A DNA stretch of 64,000 bases from Salvelinus alpinus (GCF_045679555.1 NC_092092.1:10664690-10728689), one strand, 5' to 3'; positions 11,501-23,571 are shown, numbered from the stretch's first letter. Program-made: numbers and translations. The notes: generated from the sequence alone by a model not told the origin.

Positions 11501-14500
11501 GCAGAGAAGAGCAGGGTCTGGGGGTTGGTCTCAGAGTCTGCCCACAAATAAACCTTGGATCAGTTCTGTGCATTTATTCCGTACTAAATGTTAAGACACA
11601 CTATTTTGGCCACCCATCCAACCCAAGGAAAATCTACAGTATATGGCCTAAATCAATCAATCCCATATGAAAATGTCTCATTACCTTTTTGGTAAGATGC
11701 CGACAGTATCTCCTCCACCTGGTCTGCAAAGCCCATATCAAGCATTTGGTCCACTTCATCTAATACAACGTGCTTCAATTGAGACAGGTCCAGTTTGTTA
11801 TTCTGTAGATGGTCCTTGATACGACCTGGAGTTCCCACTAGGATATCGATGCCACTGCGGATCGCATCAACTGAGAGAAAACAGTTCAAAATGATTTTCC
11901 ACAAATATGATCAACTTAACCGTATATGCAATTTATAGCGTCACTTTTCACAAATAAATAACAGGCACTTTGCAATCAAGCCAAATTGTGCACAACTAGA
12001 GGATGTTAAATTGAAAAAGTAAGAAATGGGAATGAAACTCACGTTGGGGGTTGTAGGAGCTCCCACCATAGAAACATGTAACAGACAGTTTCTTTGTCAT
12101 GTCCTTGAAATCCTTGGATACTTGAATAGCCAATTCTCTGGTTGGAGCAAGGCACAAAATCTATAGAAGTGTACACGGTTAATGATGGAGAAAAAAACAA
12201 ACATTAAGTATTTCGGTCAAAAGATTATACATGCTCTCCAAGACTACATTATGTAGCTAATTGACAATATCTTAGCACTAACAGCACATGCTGAATATCT
12301 GATGGCAGTATCTGCAGCAGACCTACCTTTGGGGCTCTGCCCCTCTTCTTGTCATCTGGGTCATTTTGGAGTTTCTCGATCAGCGGAATGGCAAAAGCTA
12401 AAGTTTTCCCAGTGCCTGTTCTTGCCTGGCCAATCACATCCTTTCCCTCGTACACAGAATTGAAGGTTTGTGTTTGGATGTCAAAGAGGTAAGATATGCC
12501 TCTTGCTAGAGGGAAAAGAGACAATTAAAATGTAGGCAGCCCAAATATCAAATAACAGACTGCACGTTTAAAGATGGGTAACTCAACTGAAAAAGCATTT
12601 TAGTTGAATGAAAATAGACAAATAAGAAAAAAATACCTTCAAGTAGTTTAATGGTGTTGGGGGAGATTCTGAAGTTAGAGAAGGCTCCCTCTTTCTGTTC
12701 TTGTGTCTCCTAAACGCATGAAAATAGAAAATTCAACAGACTGACAATGTTCTTAAAGTCCTTTAAATGATTTTCCCACAAACCACTTCACTGAAGAATA
12801 AGAACATCCCTGGAAAGACTCACGGTTTCTACTCCACTTTCGGAGTCCTCGCTTGATTGTGCTGGAGTTGTCACCGCGGTATGCCCATTAGTTTGTGCAA
12901 TCAGCTTGGGAGTCTCAGGAAACACTCCGTTGACGATGACTTTTTCATCTGTCTTTTTTTCCTTTTTCTTCTTCTTCTTCTTCTGTTGATAATGGCAGAA
13001 TGGGAAATGGTAAAAAGATGCCTTGCCATGTTGATTACTGATTAACATTTATTCTGTTGACCTAGCTAGTTTCAAAAGGTCTGATTATGAAATGATTATA
13101 TTAATTCCCATCTGAAGACTAGCTCAAATAAACAATGTGTATTTGAAAAACAGATGTCAAAACAAATCCAATCTGTTGTAATGCAGTACTGAGTGTAGAC
13201 ATGTTTTATCAAAACAATATATAATATAAGTAACCTCGGTTGCTTTGTCATTGTCTGCAGACTCCTCATTGGAATGAGATGTGTTGTCCTTCAAAGGTGA
13301 TTCTTGTGCGTTGCCGTTAACATCATCTTGTGTGTTGCCGTTAACATCAACTTCTGCGCCCCCGTTAGTTGCGTCCTCCTTTTCCTTCTTCTTCTTCTTC
13401 TTCTTCTTGGGAGCAGGAGGTTCACAGTCAGGTTCCTCTTCAACAACCGTTTTCTGTTTCTTGATTTTCTTTCCCTCCTTGGTCTTCTTCTCCTTTATTT
13501 TCTACCAACCAAACACAGGGCACCAGACATTAGCACAGGGCACCAGACATTAGCACAGGGCACCAGACATTAGCACAGGGCACCAGACATTAAGTTGAAG
13601 GGGACAGAACAGTTGCAAGCTATATCAATGTATAGCTATATTTCTTCTATAAGAGTGAACTAGAACTTAGTAGAAAGACAGATGGATACATTTGGCTCCC
13701 GAGTGGCACAGCGGTCTACGGCACTGCATCTCAGTGCTAGAGGCGTCACTACAGACCCTGGTTCGATTCCAGGCTGTATCACAACCGGCCGTGATTGGGA
13801 GTCCTACAGGGCGGCGCATAATTGGCCCAGCGTCGTCCGGGTTTGGCCGTGGTAAGCCGTCATTATAAATAAGAATTTGTTCTTAACTGACTTGCCTAGA
13901 TAAATAAAGGTTTTTAAAAAATATTGTATTCGATAAATTGTTGCTGATCAGCAAGTTGGAATGGAGACATGTCGAGCAACGTCATCCATCAAGTGCTGTA
14001 CGTGGCACAAATTGATAGGCTATGACTGTACCCGAGTACATGGCGGGCTCGCAGAGAGTCAGGGTTCCTGCCTGTGCGAACGGAGCTCAGTAGGCTACAG
14101 GGGCTACAGTAAATACAGTGCAGCTCAAGAGGCCGGGTTTGACCATGCAGCTCTGAAAACGTCACTAATCCAGTGTTTCAGGTGCCGAAGTCAATAATTG
14201 CTCACTAAGGTCTCCAGGTCGCAGTTGTAAATGAGAACTTGTTCTCAACTAGCCTAGTTGGTTAAATAAATAAAAAATAAGTGGGATGCATTGTTGAGCG
14301 CTACATCCCGAGGGGTTCATGTTGATTGTACAGAGATTGTGACAGCCGGTTGGTTATATGGCATACCTTGAGAAAGCAAGAACAAGATATATGTCAGGGG
14401 AAGTGCAGTATTATCATAAGGAGACATATAATTGGAATACAGAGAAGGAATGACGGGAAAAAGAGGCAGGGGAGGTCTAAAAGAGAGAGGGAGGAAGAGG

Positions 14501-15826
14501 GTGAGCTTGAGTCAGTTAAAAATTGCAGAAAAGGGGATGGTTTGTTAAAGAAGAATGGTAAGAAAGTATAAGCTGAATGAGCTGAAGACAGGAGGAGAAC
14601 TGGAAGTGAAACAGGAGGAGAACTGGAAGTGAATGAGGGCGAAGTATTGGAGGTGGTAGGTGTGGTGAAGTTCTCAGAGCCCGAGGCTTGCACCGAGGGT
14701 CAGGATAAAGATGAGTCTAACAGTAGGAGTGACGTTTTTGGAAAAAGTGGACCTTTGCCTTTTGGCTGATCCACTTGTGCTCTCAGGGTGGGTGAAAACA
14801 GAATTGGGTACTATGAGATTGTGAGGGTAACCAGAAGTGGTCTTGTGATAATTGTTTGTTTCTGCTGGTCAGAGGGAGAAGGCTCTCAGTGTTAAACAAA
14901 TGGGGGCAAGAAATGTGAATTGTTTTGCGCTCAAGAAAAGGGCGCCATTGAAAGGAGTGATTACTGTGGTAGCAGTAAATGTTAAAGTTGACCAACTGAA
15001 GGGGAAGATTCACGGTGTTTGTGATGCTCCTCATTTGGTGCGAGGGAGAGCAGGGAGAGTGGGAAGTCATGGTCTGTTCTTTTGAGTTTTGATGCTGAGT
15101 CTTTGCCCGACAAAGTGATGTTAGGATATATAAGTTACAGGGTGTGTTAAGGAGTGTTGTTACATAATTTCAGGTTGTTGGCATGAGGTAGGACTAAATA
15201 GAATTAAATAACGGAGTAGGGTGGTGTTATTTTAATTACATTTGTTATCATGAGAGCGTAGTGTTTGATGGTAGGGCATTTGTTTATTTTTCAAGCCAAG
15301 TAAAATGGAGTTGTACTCCAGTCTAGTAGGTGGCGGTAATGCAACATATTGGATGCCAACCGCCGTTAAACCTCATCGAAGAAGAGTACATGGTGGCAAG
15401 TTGATCCTTCTGTTTTGCAGATCAGCTGACCACGTGTCATGGGCACGAGGCTGCGCGCTAGTAGCATTGAACATGCCATGTGGTGATGGCTAGCTACTTT
15501 CTACAAAGACTGGCAGTTGTTTAAACCTCTAACGTTACTTGTATTTTCCCGTAAAACTTACCTCTAGCATAATGGCAATATAATTTGAACAATATGACGA
15601 CATTATATAACGTTAGCTACCACGCGGATGTAGAATGTAACTAGCTAGCATGCAGTATGGCGGCGCTAGCCAGCGGCTATAGTACAGTTTCGATTATTTA
15701 ACGAGCGTTAACAACCAGCTATTTGTGTTCCATTTTACTTACTTTGGGTGTCGTACTGCCCGCACTAATGTCCATTTCACCTTCCATTCCGATGTCTTCG
15801 TTTTCAAAAAGAATCTTTGATGGCAT
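8503..15826 (-). CDS. ddx21: Nucleolar RNA helicase 2 (DEAD-box protein 21)
   Basis: Fourteen coding exons, 770 aa: 15743-15826, 13235-13501, 12824-12982, 12637-12709, 12327-12505, 12043-12160, 11685-11870, 11392-11537, 10453-10602, 10074-10235, 9601-9954, 9319-9453, 9088-9132, 8503-8757. All have GT-AG borders and phases agree. The Lys-rich N-terminus (1-190) has poly-Lys runs. The helicase core shows ARTGTGKT (222-229), PTREL (260-264), GTPGR (306-310), DEVD (331-334, the DDX21/50 variant of DEAD), SAT (367-369) and [10 protein letters not shown] (from 515). A GUCT-type RNA-binding region follows, then an RG-rich tail ending [19 protein letters not shown] and [11 protein letters not shown] match mammalian DDX21 (783 aa in human). 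It unwinds RNA in the nucleolus and couples rRNA transcription with pre-rRNA processing. DDX50 is the main alternative, but the tail fits DDX21 better. Confidence 0.95.
8590..8680 (-). repeat. In-frame 39-base duplication in the ddx21 RG tail
   Basis: Two nearly perfect copies of a 39-base unit encode [13 protein letters not shown] twice, within the RG/FGGQ-rich C-terminal tail. Mammalian DDX21 has its own FRGQ-type repeats here, so this tail expands by slippage. Confidence 0.8.
10795..10860 (+). repeat. Short dispersed teleost repeat fragment
   Basis: The text 'agtaagtcgctttcgataaaag' with 'catctgctaaatcgcatg' resembles a phrase that recurs in fish repeats (usually taagtcgctctggataagag). 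It lies in the 0.8 kb ddx21 intron between 10602 and 11392. Nothing else was recognised in that intron. Confidence 0.4.
13512..13592. repeat. Tandem repeat, 20-base unit, four copies
   Basis: Four consecutive copies of acagggcaccagacattagc lie immediately upstream (on the gene's strand) of the acceptor of ddx21 exon 2. Only about ten bases separate the array from the splice site. Copies appear nearly identical, so the array is young and probably polymorphic. Confidence 0.9.
13692..13920 (+). mobile_element. tRNA-derived salmonid SINE
   Basis: Begins ggctcccgagtggcacagcg with a tRNA-like A box, and has a B box in 'ggttcgattccaggc'. The body includes 'gggcggcgcataattggccc' and the tail is 'aataagaatttgttcttaac' then 'aaataaaggttttt'. 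This matches the common salmonid SINE whose reverse copy is at 30480-30696. It sits in ddx21 intron 1, opposite to the gene. Confidence 0.9.
14200..14278 (+). mobile_element. 3' end of another SINE
   Basis: The segment 'gttgtaaatgagaacttg' followed by 'ttctcaactagcctagttgg' and an A/T-rich 'taaataaataaaa' tail matches the 3' part of HpaI-type salmonid SINEs. The tRNA-like head is not recognised. Lies in ddx21 intron 1. Confidence 0.65.
14380..15385 (+). mobile_element. Degenerate L1/Tx1-like LINE fragment (ORF1 and 3' tail)
   Basis: Translation near 14890-15110 gives pieces such as [32 protein letters not shown] and, in another frame, [14 protein letters not shown]. These resemble ORF1 of fish L1/Tx1-type LINEs. 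From 15320 the phrase 'agtaggtggcggtaatgcaa' with 'ccaaccgccgttaaac' is a typical tail of such repeats. No reverse transcriptase is present, so the copy is internally deleted and full of frame breaks. It lies in ddx21 intron 1, antisense to the gene. Confidence 0.6.
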
Positions 15827-16010
15827 CTTCCCCGGTTGTTTTCCCTTAGAGTGGACACAGGCTAACCCTACCGGCACGCGTACAGAAAGGAACGACACGA
15901 CTGTGTGGTGTTGCGCTAGAGCTTTTACAAGCATAGAAATTGAGTAGGTAGAACGGCCCTCTCATTGGAAGCCAGTACAGAGCAACTTAGACGCCGTGAT
16001 GTGGAACTTT
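15827..16010 (-). promoter_or_regulatory. ddx21 5' UTR and probable core promoter
   Basis: The ATG at 15826 is the only start compatible with exon 1, and an in-frame [12 protein letters not shown] begins there. Upstream on the minus strand the sequence is moderately GC-rich and lacks a clear TATA box, as expected for a housekeeping nucleolar gene. The exact transcription start cannot be fixed from sequence alone. Confidence 0.4.
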
Positions 16011-16525
16011 AGGTTGGTTCTTTAGCTTAAAAATATGTGTGTCTTCTTCACAGGTGTTTTATGCGCGTTTGTACTCCATTCATAACAATGTTAATCTAAT
16101 CTGTGCTGACATATGATAGTTTTATGGAAATTATGTACACAATATTTATTCTACTTGTTCTAATTCTAGGGATATGACGGAAAGCCAGAGGAGTCAATAC
16201 AGATTGGCATTGCGATGGTTAGTGTTGGGATTTTTTTGCGCAATCACTATTGTCAGAGCACAGAGAGTTGCCAGTTCACTCACTCACTGTTGGACGATTC
16301 AATTTCGCAATCGTGCAAATGCTGGCCTGTCTCTCTAGCCTACCTGGGCCCACAACAGAGAAACACACTGATATTATGGACACGATTCCAATCAGTTGGT
16401 CATGATAGCCGATCTAAAGAAAAATACAGAAAAATAATAAAAATTTATATTTTCTTTATATATAAAAGCACTCAATGACTGCAAACGTCAAATATGAGAA
16501 CATATGTTGCAAATGGCTAATCAAT

Positions 16526-16862
16526 TCAGATCTGGGTTCAAAACTTTTTAAGCATTTCAATTCATTTCAAACAGCCTACTTTTTGAAGTAAGACAAGCCT
16601 TTTTCCAAATAGAAGTATTTTAACATGCATTTGTACCCAGGTCTGTTTGGCCCTATGGGTATTTGAAATGTATTTGGAAACAAGTAGGCTGTTTGAAAAT
16701 AGTTTCAAACAGTAGCTCTTTTTATAGGAGATTATTTTAAAATACTTCAAATAGAAGTAGTTGGATTCAGCCACATTATTTGAAAATACTCAAATACATA
16801 GAAAATAAGTATTTGAATTACAAACACTTAAATAAATATGCATATATTTGAACCCAGGTCTG
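16526..16862. repeat. hAT-type MITE
   Basis: Terminal inverted repeats cagatctgggttcaaa (left) and ttgaacccaggtctg (right) enclose about 335 bases made mostly of 'tttgaaatacttcaaata'-like text. Imperfect 8-base flanks (aatcaatt and catcaaat) agree at six positions, consistent with an old hAT target duplication. No coding content. Confidence 0.75.
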
Positions 16863-17054
16863 CATCAAATGGGCCATGATTTCTAACTATATTCCAATGT
16901 GCTACACATACTTACTGGGTAATTAGACCTAATAATAATAATAATTAAAAAAAAACATAAAAATGTACATTAAGATATGTTTTCCCCTATAATATTAGGC
17001 TAACAGTGTGGTTATCTATGTAAAAGGGAAAGAAAATATATTGCAAATAAGCGA

Positions 17055-17423
17055 TTAAAATAGTCCATAACTTTCCATTATATTATAATACATTGTACTA
17101 CATATATAGGCCAGGTCATGAAAAAAAGTAATAATAGCTCTTGGCAGTTGTGTAATATTGCCTTGACCAGTGTCTGCTGCTTGGTGCTGGGATAAATTTG
17201 GAACAACGAGGCACGAGGTGAACAGCTGGCTTATTCTAGAACTAGACTGTACAAGGGGACTCCCTCTGATCTGTACGTGAGGTATGGCGTGGAGTGCCCA
17301 TTGAATGGAAACGCACGTAGCCCCTGCCATGTCACCCCTGATAGTGGTACAACCGTCCAGAGCAGGCAGCCCAAGCTCAATGGGCATGGCATACATCCAG
17401 ATGGTTTTCTGAGCCTTGGACAA
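17055..17423 (-). other. Unidentified open frame, 122 codons
   Basis: The longest frame in the 15.9-19.7 kb gap. It contains ELGLPALDGCTTIRGDMAG and VQIRGSPLVQSSSRISQL. No known domain, no clear splice borders and no promoter were seen. It may be a transposase scrap or chance. Confidence 0.2.
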
Positions 17424-17499
17424 TTTTCAACTACATTATTGAAAAGCTACAAATAAAATAGGCAGTTTTTATTATAATAATTAGGCATACAGCCCTACA

Positions 17500-17610
17500 C
17501 TACTAATGGTACTACTACTACCACCTTTTAGGCCTACTACTACCACCTACTACTGCTTCGACTACCACCTACTACCGCTACTACTACTACTACTACTACT
17601 GCTACTACCA
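17500..17610. repeat. (ACT)n microsatellite, imperfect
   Basis: Repeated cta/act triplets interrupted by ccac and gcttcg, with an uninterrupted core of about eight units near 17580-17605. Confidence 0.9.
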
Positions 17611-17984
17611 GTGGTGGTCAGTGATGTTTAAGATGAGGGAGGACAAAAATAATTCATGAGCATGGCCTTATTTCTATTACAGCGTATTGAATGACTCTCA
17701 TTCATATTCCATTCACCCAGCTCAATGTAACATCGATAGGTTTAGGCTACTACATGATACTCAAATTTACCCTATACCATGAGGTTACTACAACCTATCC
17801 TATGAGTTTACAACGTAGGTGCACACAGGTCGAGAGACAAATTTGAAGTGACAGACAGTGACATTCAATACCGCTTTGCACACTCTTGCCTGCATCTAGC
17901 AGCAAATTCAGGTGGAGCCCCAACCAGAACTCGAGCCCGGGTTCAGCAACTCAACCCAGGAGGCATTGGCTTAAAGATAGTAGT

Positions 17985-18524
17985 GTAAAGTAAAATACTT
18001 TAAAGTACTACTTAAGTCAGTTTTTGGGGGTATCTGTACTTTACTATTTATATTTTTGACAACTTTTACTTCATGGCATTCCTAAAGAAAATTATGTACT
18101 TTTTACTCCATACATTTTCCCTGGCACCCAAAAGTACTCGTTACATTTTGAGCGCTTAGCAGAACAAAAAAATGGTCCAATTCATGTACTTATCAAGAGA
18201 TCATCTCTGGTCATCCCTACTGCCTCTGATCTGGCGGACTCACTTAGCACATGCTTCATTTGTAAATTATATCTGAGTGTTGGCGCGTGCCCCTGGCTAT
18301 CCATAAATTTAAAAAACAAGAAAATGGTGCCGTCTGGTTTGCTTAAGTATATTTTAGCAATTACATTTACTTTTGATACTTAAGTATGTTTAAAAGTATG
18401 TTTAGGCTTTTACTCAAATAGTATTTGACTGGATTACTTTTACTTTAGTTATTTTCTATTAAGGTATCTTTACTTTTACTCAAGTATGACAGTATGACAT
18501 TTGGGTACTTTTTCCACCACTGCT
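17985..18524 (-). repeat. MITE with CAGTGGTGGAAAAAGTAC end
   Basis: On the minus strand the element begins cagtggtggaaaaagtac at 18524 and is dominated by 'actcaagtaaaagtaaagata'-like text. The other end, near 17985, is a related but diverged 'agtgtaaagtaaaatac' terminus. This is a very common salmonid non-autonomous repeat. It carries no coding sequence. Confidence 0.7.
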
Positions 18525-19009
18525 TAAAGAAGCACTCCAGCTATTTTGGAACTTTTCCTGTTGAAAAACAAAATCCCACGAATAAGTATAGAAATTTGTT
18601 TTGACCAAAATAGTGTTTTTCAGACACAACTGAAAGCCATTTAAGGATTTGGTCTGATGGTGTCCTCTGATGTCATCGGCATCCTCCTCTCTTGCTTGCG
18701 GGGAACAATAGAGGAGCTATAGAGAACAAAAGAGGAAAGTCCATGTCATGAGGACACCTGGACCACGTATTGAGATGTGACTTTTGTTAAGTAAATCCGG
18801 TGATAAATGAGGTGAAAAGGAGACTGGAGTAGGACCTTAAGGTCCCTATCATAATATTGACAATGATAACAATTACACAGTTTTGTGACCATTAATAATA
18901 CTCATCCTCAATAATCAACATCATCATCCTCCTTCATATTCCATTTTTCAGATGAAATAAAATAGCTGAAAAATCACTGGAACATAATATGATTGTGTAC
19001 AATGGATGC

Positions 19010-19201
19010 GTTTAAACAGGCAGCCAATTTCTACAATTTTTTACCACTAATTGATCTTTTGACCAATCACATCAGATATTTTCACATCGGATCTTTTTCA
19101 GAGCTGATCTGATTGGTCAAAAGACCATAATTGGCTCTGAAAAAGATCCGATGTGAAAATATCTGATCAAGAAGATCAGAATTGGGCTGTCTGTCTAAAC
19201 G
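19010..19201. repeat. Fold-back MITE
   Basis: An imperfect palindrome. The outer arms 'gtttaaacaggcagccaatt' and 'aattgggctgtctgtctaaac' pair, and the inner arms 'ttcacatcggatctttttc' and 'gaaaaagatccgatgtgaa' pair. It lies about 660 bases upstream of the BTB gene start codon. Confidence 0.85.
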
Positions 19202-19699
19202 TTGCTAATGTGTGCAGTCTGGGTCCTCCAAAAAGACAGCCTCAACACCAGCCTCCACTGTTTCTGGTCATTTCTTAACAGGGGATATTATTGTATATGT
19301 TGTGTTCTATTTTAGTACTATATTTAAAATAGTGCCTATACTTCATAATACATTTAACCATCATCCCTGTTTCCGAATGAGGCTGCGGCAACCTATATCT
19401 GTGGTGGTATTTCCATTGCGCAAGAAACATACCCACGGGACTACGGTGAAATGTGTAACCTTAGTAAGTGTACAGTGGGGATGTGACGAACACGTGGGGT
19501 AGGGGACAGGAGGAGACCGCATTTATGGAGTTATCAACAAAGCATCACTGAGGGCTTGCGCAGGGTCGTTAACCAATGATGTGTGTTTACATCATTGCAT
19601 GGAACAAGAGAGGACACTGCAGGGGAAATGTGGGTTGGGTCTCACCATAGCCGGACATGGAGACTTTGACGTCATGGCAGGGACTCCCTAAAAGCAGCT

Positions 19700-19860
19700 G
19701 TTGAAGAGTGTCACGTCGTCAGCCTCGTAGTATCAAAAGCGTGTGATTCTTTTCCGAATGAAAGCGCACGTAGACACCGGCAGCGGAGTATATACACGGA
19801 TACTTTAGTTTTCACTTTTGCAAGGATTCTATGCACTTATTTAAGAAGAGTGCGTTCACG
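19700..19860 (+). promoter_or_regulatory. Probable promoter and 5' UTR of the BTB gene
   Basis: A TATA-like stretch (agtatatacacgg, about 19787-19799) lies some 65 bases before the ATG at 19861. The flanks are GC-richer than the adjacent intergenic DNA. Start site inferred only. Confidence 0.35.
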
Positions 19861-22404
19861 ATGAATGTAAGTAACACAATACGTTTGTCTTGTTTTATAG
19901 ATGTTCCATTTTATTATATGCCATTTATTAGTATATAAAACTGTACTGAATTAAAATGTTATTGTTTCAGAATTTTATCCAGTGTTCCATACTTATTGCA
20001 GCTAGTGCCAACTTTATCATAGTAACTCTATTACTGTTATTTTCATGGTCGATTTGTTGAGTGAATCAACAGAAATCCTAGTTTGTAATAACAGGCCGGA
20101 ATAATAGGTCTATTGATAGGCCTATACTTTCTTGTTATTCTGTCTGGTTTCTTATTGTGAGATTATTTTGTATGTAATAAATGCAAAACCAAATCAACCT
20201 GTTGTGTGCATGAAACAACAGTTCTATAAATCTGAAAAGTATTTTATTGTCACCATAGAATTGGGACAGGAGGCCTCTAGAATCATAGAACAATAGCCTA
20301 TTTTAAATTGTCATAACATTCTCATAATATTTGCAATGGTCTAGTTAGCCTATAGATCTCAACATGCTCAACACAGTATGTGCAAACTTCACACATATTG
20401 AACAAAAAGACTCATGCCACACCATGAAGAGTTTGTTTTGATGGCTTGTTCTAATCTGTTACCTAGGTGAGAACATATCCTTTAGTGGTCAGCACCCATG
20501 CTGTGGCCCTGCTGAGGAAACTCAATTTTCAGAGAATGGAGGGGCAATTTTGTGACTGTGTGATTCGACAACATCTGAACCCGGTGAAACTCTATCTGGC
20601 CCACAAAAATATCCTGTCAGCTTCTAGTCCCGTCTTGGCTTCCCTTCTCCCCAGTAAAGGTGCACTGCTGGACTTGCAGTTTCCATCCCCTTCAACTGAA
20701 ATTCTGGGGTCTCTTTTGGAATTTATCTACACTGGGACACTACCCCCACCAGATCAGGATGAATCTATTCTCTCTGCTGCTACTTATCTGCAAATGGATG
20801 AACTACAGAAGGCTTTAATAAGAAGGAGCACACTGGACACATCATCTGAGTCTGACTGCACTGTTGCAGGTCAAATGATCTATTAATTATTTAAATCGTG
20901 TAAGAATAATATCACATTGTGTTCTAGTTTCTAAAATCATATATTCTTTCTAATTTCTATATTCATTCCTTCAGCAGATATAAAACCCAATCTAAAGAGG
21001 AAATGCTCAGATCAGCAGCAAAACAAGAAGAATGAACATTCTCCATCGCAGTGCACACCAACCCCTCTAAGTTGTGAAGTCGTCCCCGTCATATGCCATG
21101 TCAGCACAACTGGAAAGCCTTCTCTATTGTCAGAAACCAGACCTGAAAGCAGAAAGTTGAACAGTGAGTCTGACGTGACCATAAAGGAGGCAGGAGTCAG
21201 TGAACGAAAGGTGACACTTGGTCATGGACACAATTTAAAGCACTATGGATTACAAACGGATGATAATTATGAGGCAGCTTTATATGAGTCACAACCAAAA
21301 CAAAGCAAGATTTTATCTGGCAGTGCATGCTCCAATGTCCAGGATCTGCCCATGGCTGCCCCAGAGGATGCAGCATATTACACAGGAAGGCGTCAGAGGG
21401 AGTTGGATGAAAAATCTGTATTACAAAGTTCTGGGAATGCCATCCTGACACATACTGCTGTATGTTCAGAAATTAGTGAGGAAGATGATACTGAAAACAC
21501 CACAAATCAGGAATTTACATCCCACTTCAATACTTCAAGTCATTACTCCAGGATTCATAGTTGTCCTCACTTAGATAAAACTTCCAACGGTAGTGATAAC
21601 GAAGGGGTAACTACAATAGATCAGTTAGAGTCAAACAAAGAGAAAGGTTCTAAATGCCACCCCACACGGCAATTTGAAAATATTTCAGATGCTGATGAGT
21701 ACATCCCTGATAATGCCATAGAAAACACCCATAAGGGTAAATTAAAGGATTTATGGAGTTCAATGAACACCAGTGGATATTGTCCCCAGGGCGACGAAAC
21801 AAAATGCTTTCAGAGTGCCTCTAGATTAAATCTATGGACTGAGGCAACGAGCTACTCTACACTAAACTCCAAAATATCTGAGGAGGTAACATCAAATGAG
21901 AGCAGATGTGATATCGAGGGCAGTAACACTAATACCAACGAAATGGAAACGTATCAAGGACAAGTTCGCTATCACTATCTTGCGAGGGAAAAACATCACC
22001 CTGTACAATCCAGTGACTCGGACGACGATGGTCTGTATAGTGCCATGGCTAACTCTGACCTCCGAGAAGGCCTTGGCATAAATGTCAAAGCCAGCACCTC
22101 AGATTTCGTTTTACTGGACATTTCAGCCAAACATCCCTCGGCAGGGTACCCTGACTCCAATGGGAGTCAACTGAGTGTGGGTGGGCCTGCATCTGCCTCT
22201 GTCCAGCCTTACCAGTGCACTATGTGTGATAGGGCCTTCAGCCAGCGAGGCTCCCTCAACAGACACATGCGCTCCCACCTGGGTGTTAGGCCCTACTCCT
22301 GCCCCCAGTGTCCCATGACCTTCTCCAGACAATACCGGGTCACTGAGCACATGCGCGTCCACCAACGGGGCTGCGAGGACCTTCAGAGGACAGGCCCCAC
22401 CTGA
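19861..22404 (+). CDS. BTB/POZ protein with two C2H2 zinc fingers
   Basis: Three coding exons: 19861-19866 (ATG AAT only, then GTAAGT), 20467-20869 and 20978-22404, giving 611 aa. Phases 0 and 1 agree. The BTB/POZ dimerisation domain spans about residues 10-125 (QFCDCVIRQH, LAHKNILSASSPVLASLLP, LLEFIYTGTLPPP). A long hydrophilic, low-complexity middle follows. Two C2H2 fingers sit at the C-terminus (about 548-571 YQCTMCDRAFSQRGS and 576-598 YSCPQCPMTFSRQYR), joined by a near-canonical linker. This architecture is typical of nuclear, sequence-specific transcriptional repressors. The exact ZBTB member could not be assigned. The acceptor of exon 3 is a tandem AG (agcag), so one Ala may be optional. 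Confidence 0.85.
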
Positions 22405-23050
22405 TGGCAGCAACAATCAAAGCAATGGAGCTTCAGCTGAAAATCCTACACAACTTTGAAATTAGGTCAGGGCTAAGGCTTGTTCAACTCTATCAATATC
22501 AGTTTGTGAGATTGAGTTGATCAGGGTTCAAGCCACTTGTGAACTGTATCCAAGAACCTTTGGGAAAGCGCTTTTGGTATGATACCAGCCATTTGATGAA
22601 AAGGAAATGCTTTCAGATGTTCTGTCACTTCGAAAACAATTTGAGAAAGCACCTTTTGGCATTAGTTTATTGTCGTTTGATGAAGTGAAAATGAAGCATG
22701 AATCATCAAGATGGATTTCTCTTATACTCTATTTCAAGTGGCCTTATATTCATGGGTTGCACATTTCGTCACAATATTGTTTTGAACATTAGTTTTAGGA
22801 CCGATGCCTAGCTGAACATTCTACTCAATGTAGTCTCAATGGGTGTTGAGGAAAATTGTCTAAAGTGTATTACTGTGGCTTGGAAACACGATGACATTTC
22901 AAAAGGAGGCAAATAATTAGCAGGACAGGCCTTTGTCATCATTGTGATGTCTCCAAATTGACTTTAGATACAGTATAACTTTAGCTAGCTAGCTAAGATT
23001 GAGGGGAGAGTACTGACATTTTAGCTAGCTAACATTAGCATTGCTAGCTA
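22405..23050 (+). other. BTB gene 3' UTR and short intergenic stretch
   Basis: No coding potential. It contains gctagctagcta-type simple repeats at about 22985-23050 and ends exactly where the next Tc1-like element starts. Confidence 0.5.
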
Positions 23051-23571
23051 CAGTGCCTTCAGAAAGTATTCACACCCCTTGACTTTTTCCAAATTGTGTT
23101 GTGTTTAGCCTGATTTTAAAATGGATAAAATTGAGATTTTTTTTGTCACTGGCCTACACACAAAACCCACTAATGTGGAATGATGTTTTTCAAGTTTATA
23201 AAAATTAATTAAACATGAAAAGCTGAAATGTCTTGAGTCAATAAGCATTCAACTATTTTGTTATGGCAAGCCTAAATAAGTTCATGAGTAAACATTTGCT
23301 TAACAAGTCACATAATAAGTTACATGGACTCACTTTTTGTGCAATAACATTGTTTAACATGACTTTTGAATGACTACCTCCTCTCTGTACCTCACACATA
23401 CAATTATCTTTAAGGTCAATCAGTTGAGCAGTGAATTTCAAAAACAGATTCAACCACAAAGACCAGGGAGGTTTTCCAATGCCTTGCAAAGAAGGACACC
23501 TATTGGTATATGGGTACAAATAAAAAAGCAGACATTGAATATCCCTTTGATAATGGTGAAGTTATTAACCC
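23051..23571 (+). mobile_element. Tc1-like transposon, left part (split by piggyBac)
   Basis: Starts with cagtgccttcagaaagtatt and follows the same family as 5729-7020. It stops at gttattaa, where the piggyBac element begins. The matching continuation (cacccagtcactacaaag and on) is found at about 26465-26580, so the two pieces are one older insertion. Confidence 0.85.

Noticed and set aside
13692-13800. tRNA gene
   Set aside because: A and B boxes are present but the sequence continues into the SINE body and tail and lacks a proper cloverleaf.
17055-17423. 122-codon minus-strand frame as a gene
   Set aside because: No domain, no splice context and no promoter. Kept only as a low-confidence unidentified frame.
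17500-17610. Possible CRISPR-like spaced repeats
   Set aside because: It is a simple ACT microsatellite in a vertebrate genome. No repeat-spacer structure exists anywhere in the window.
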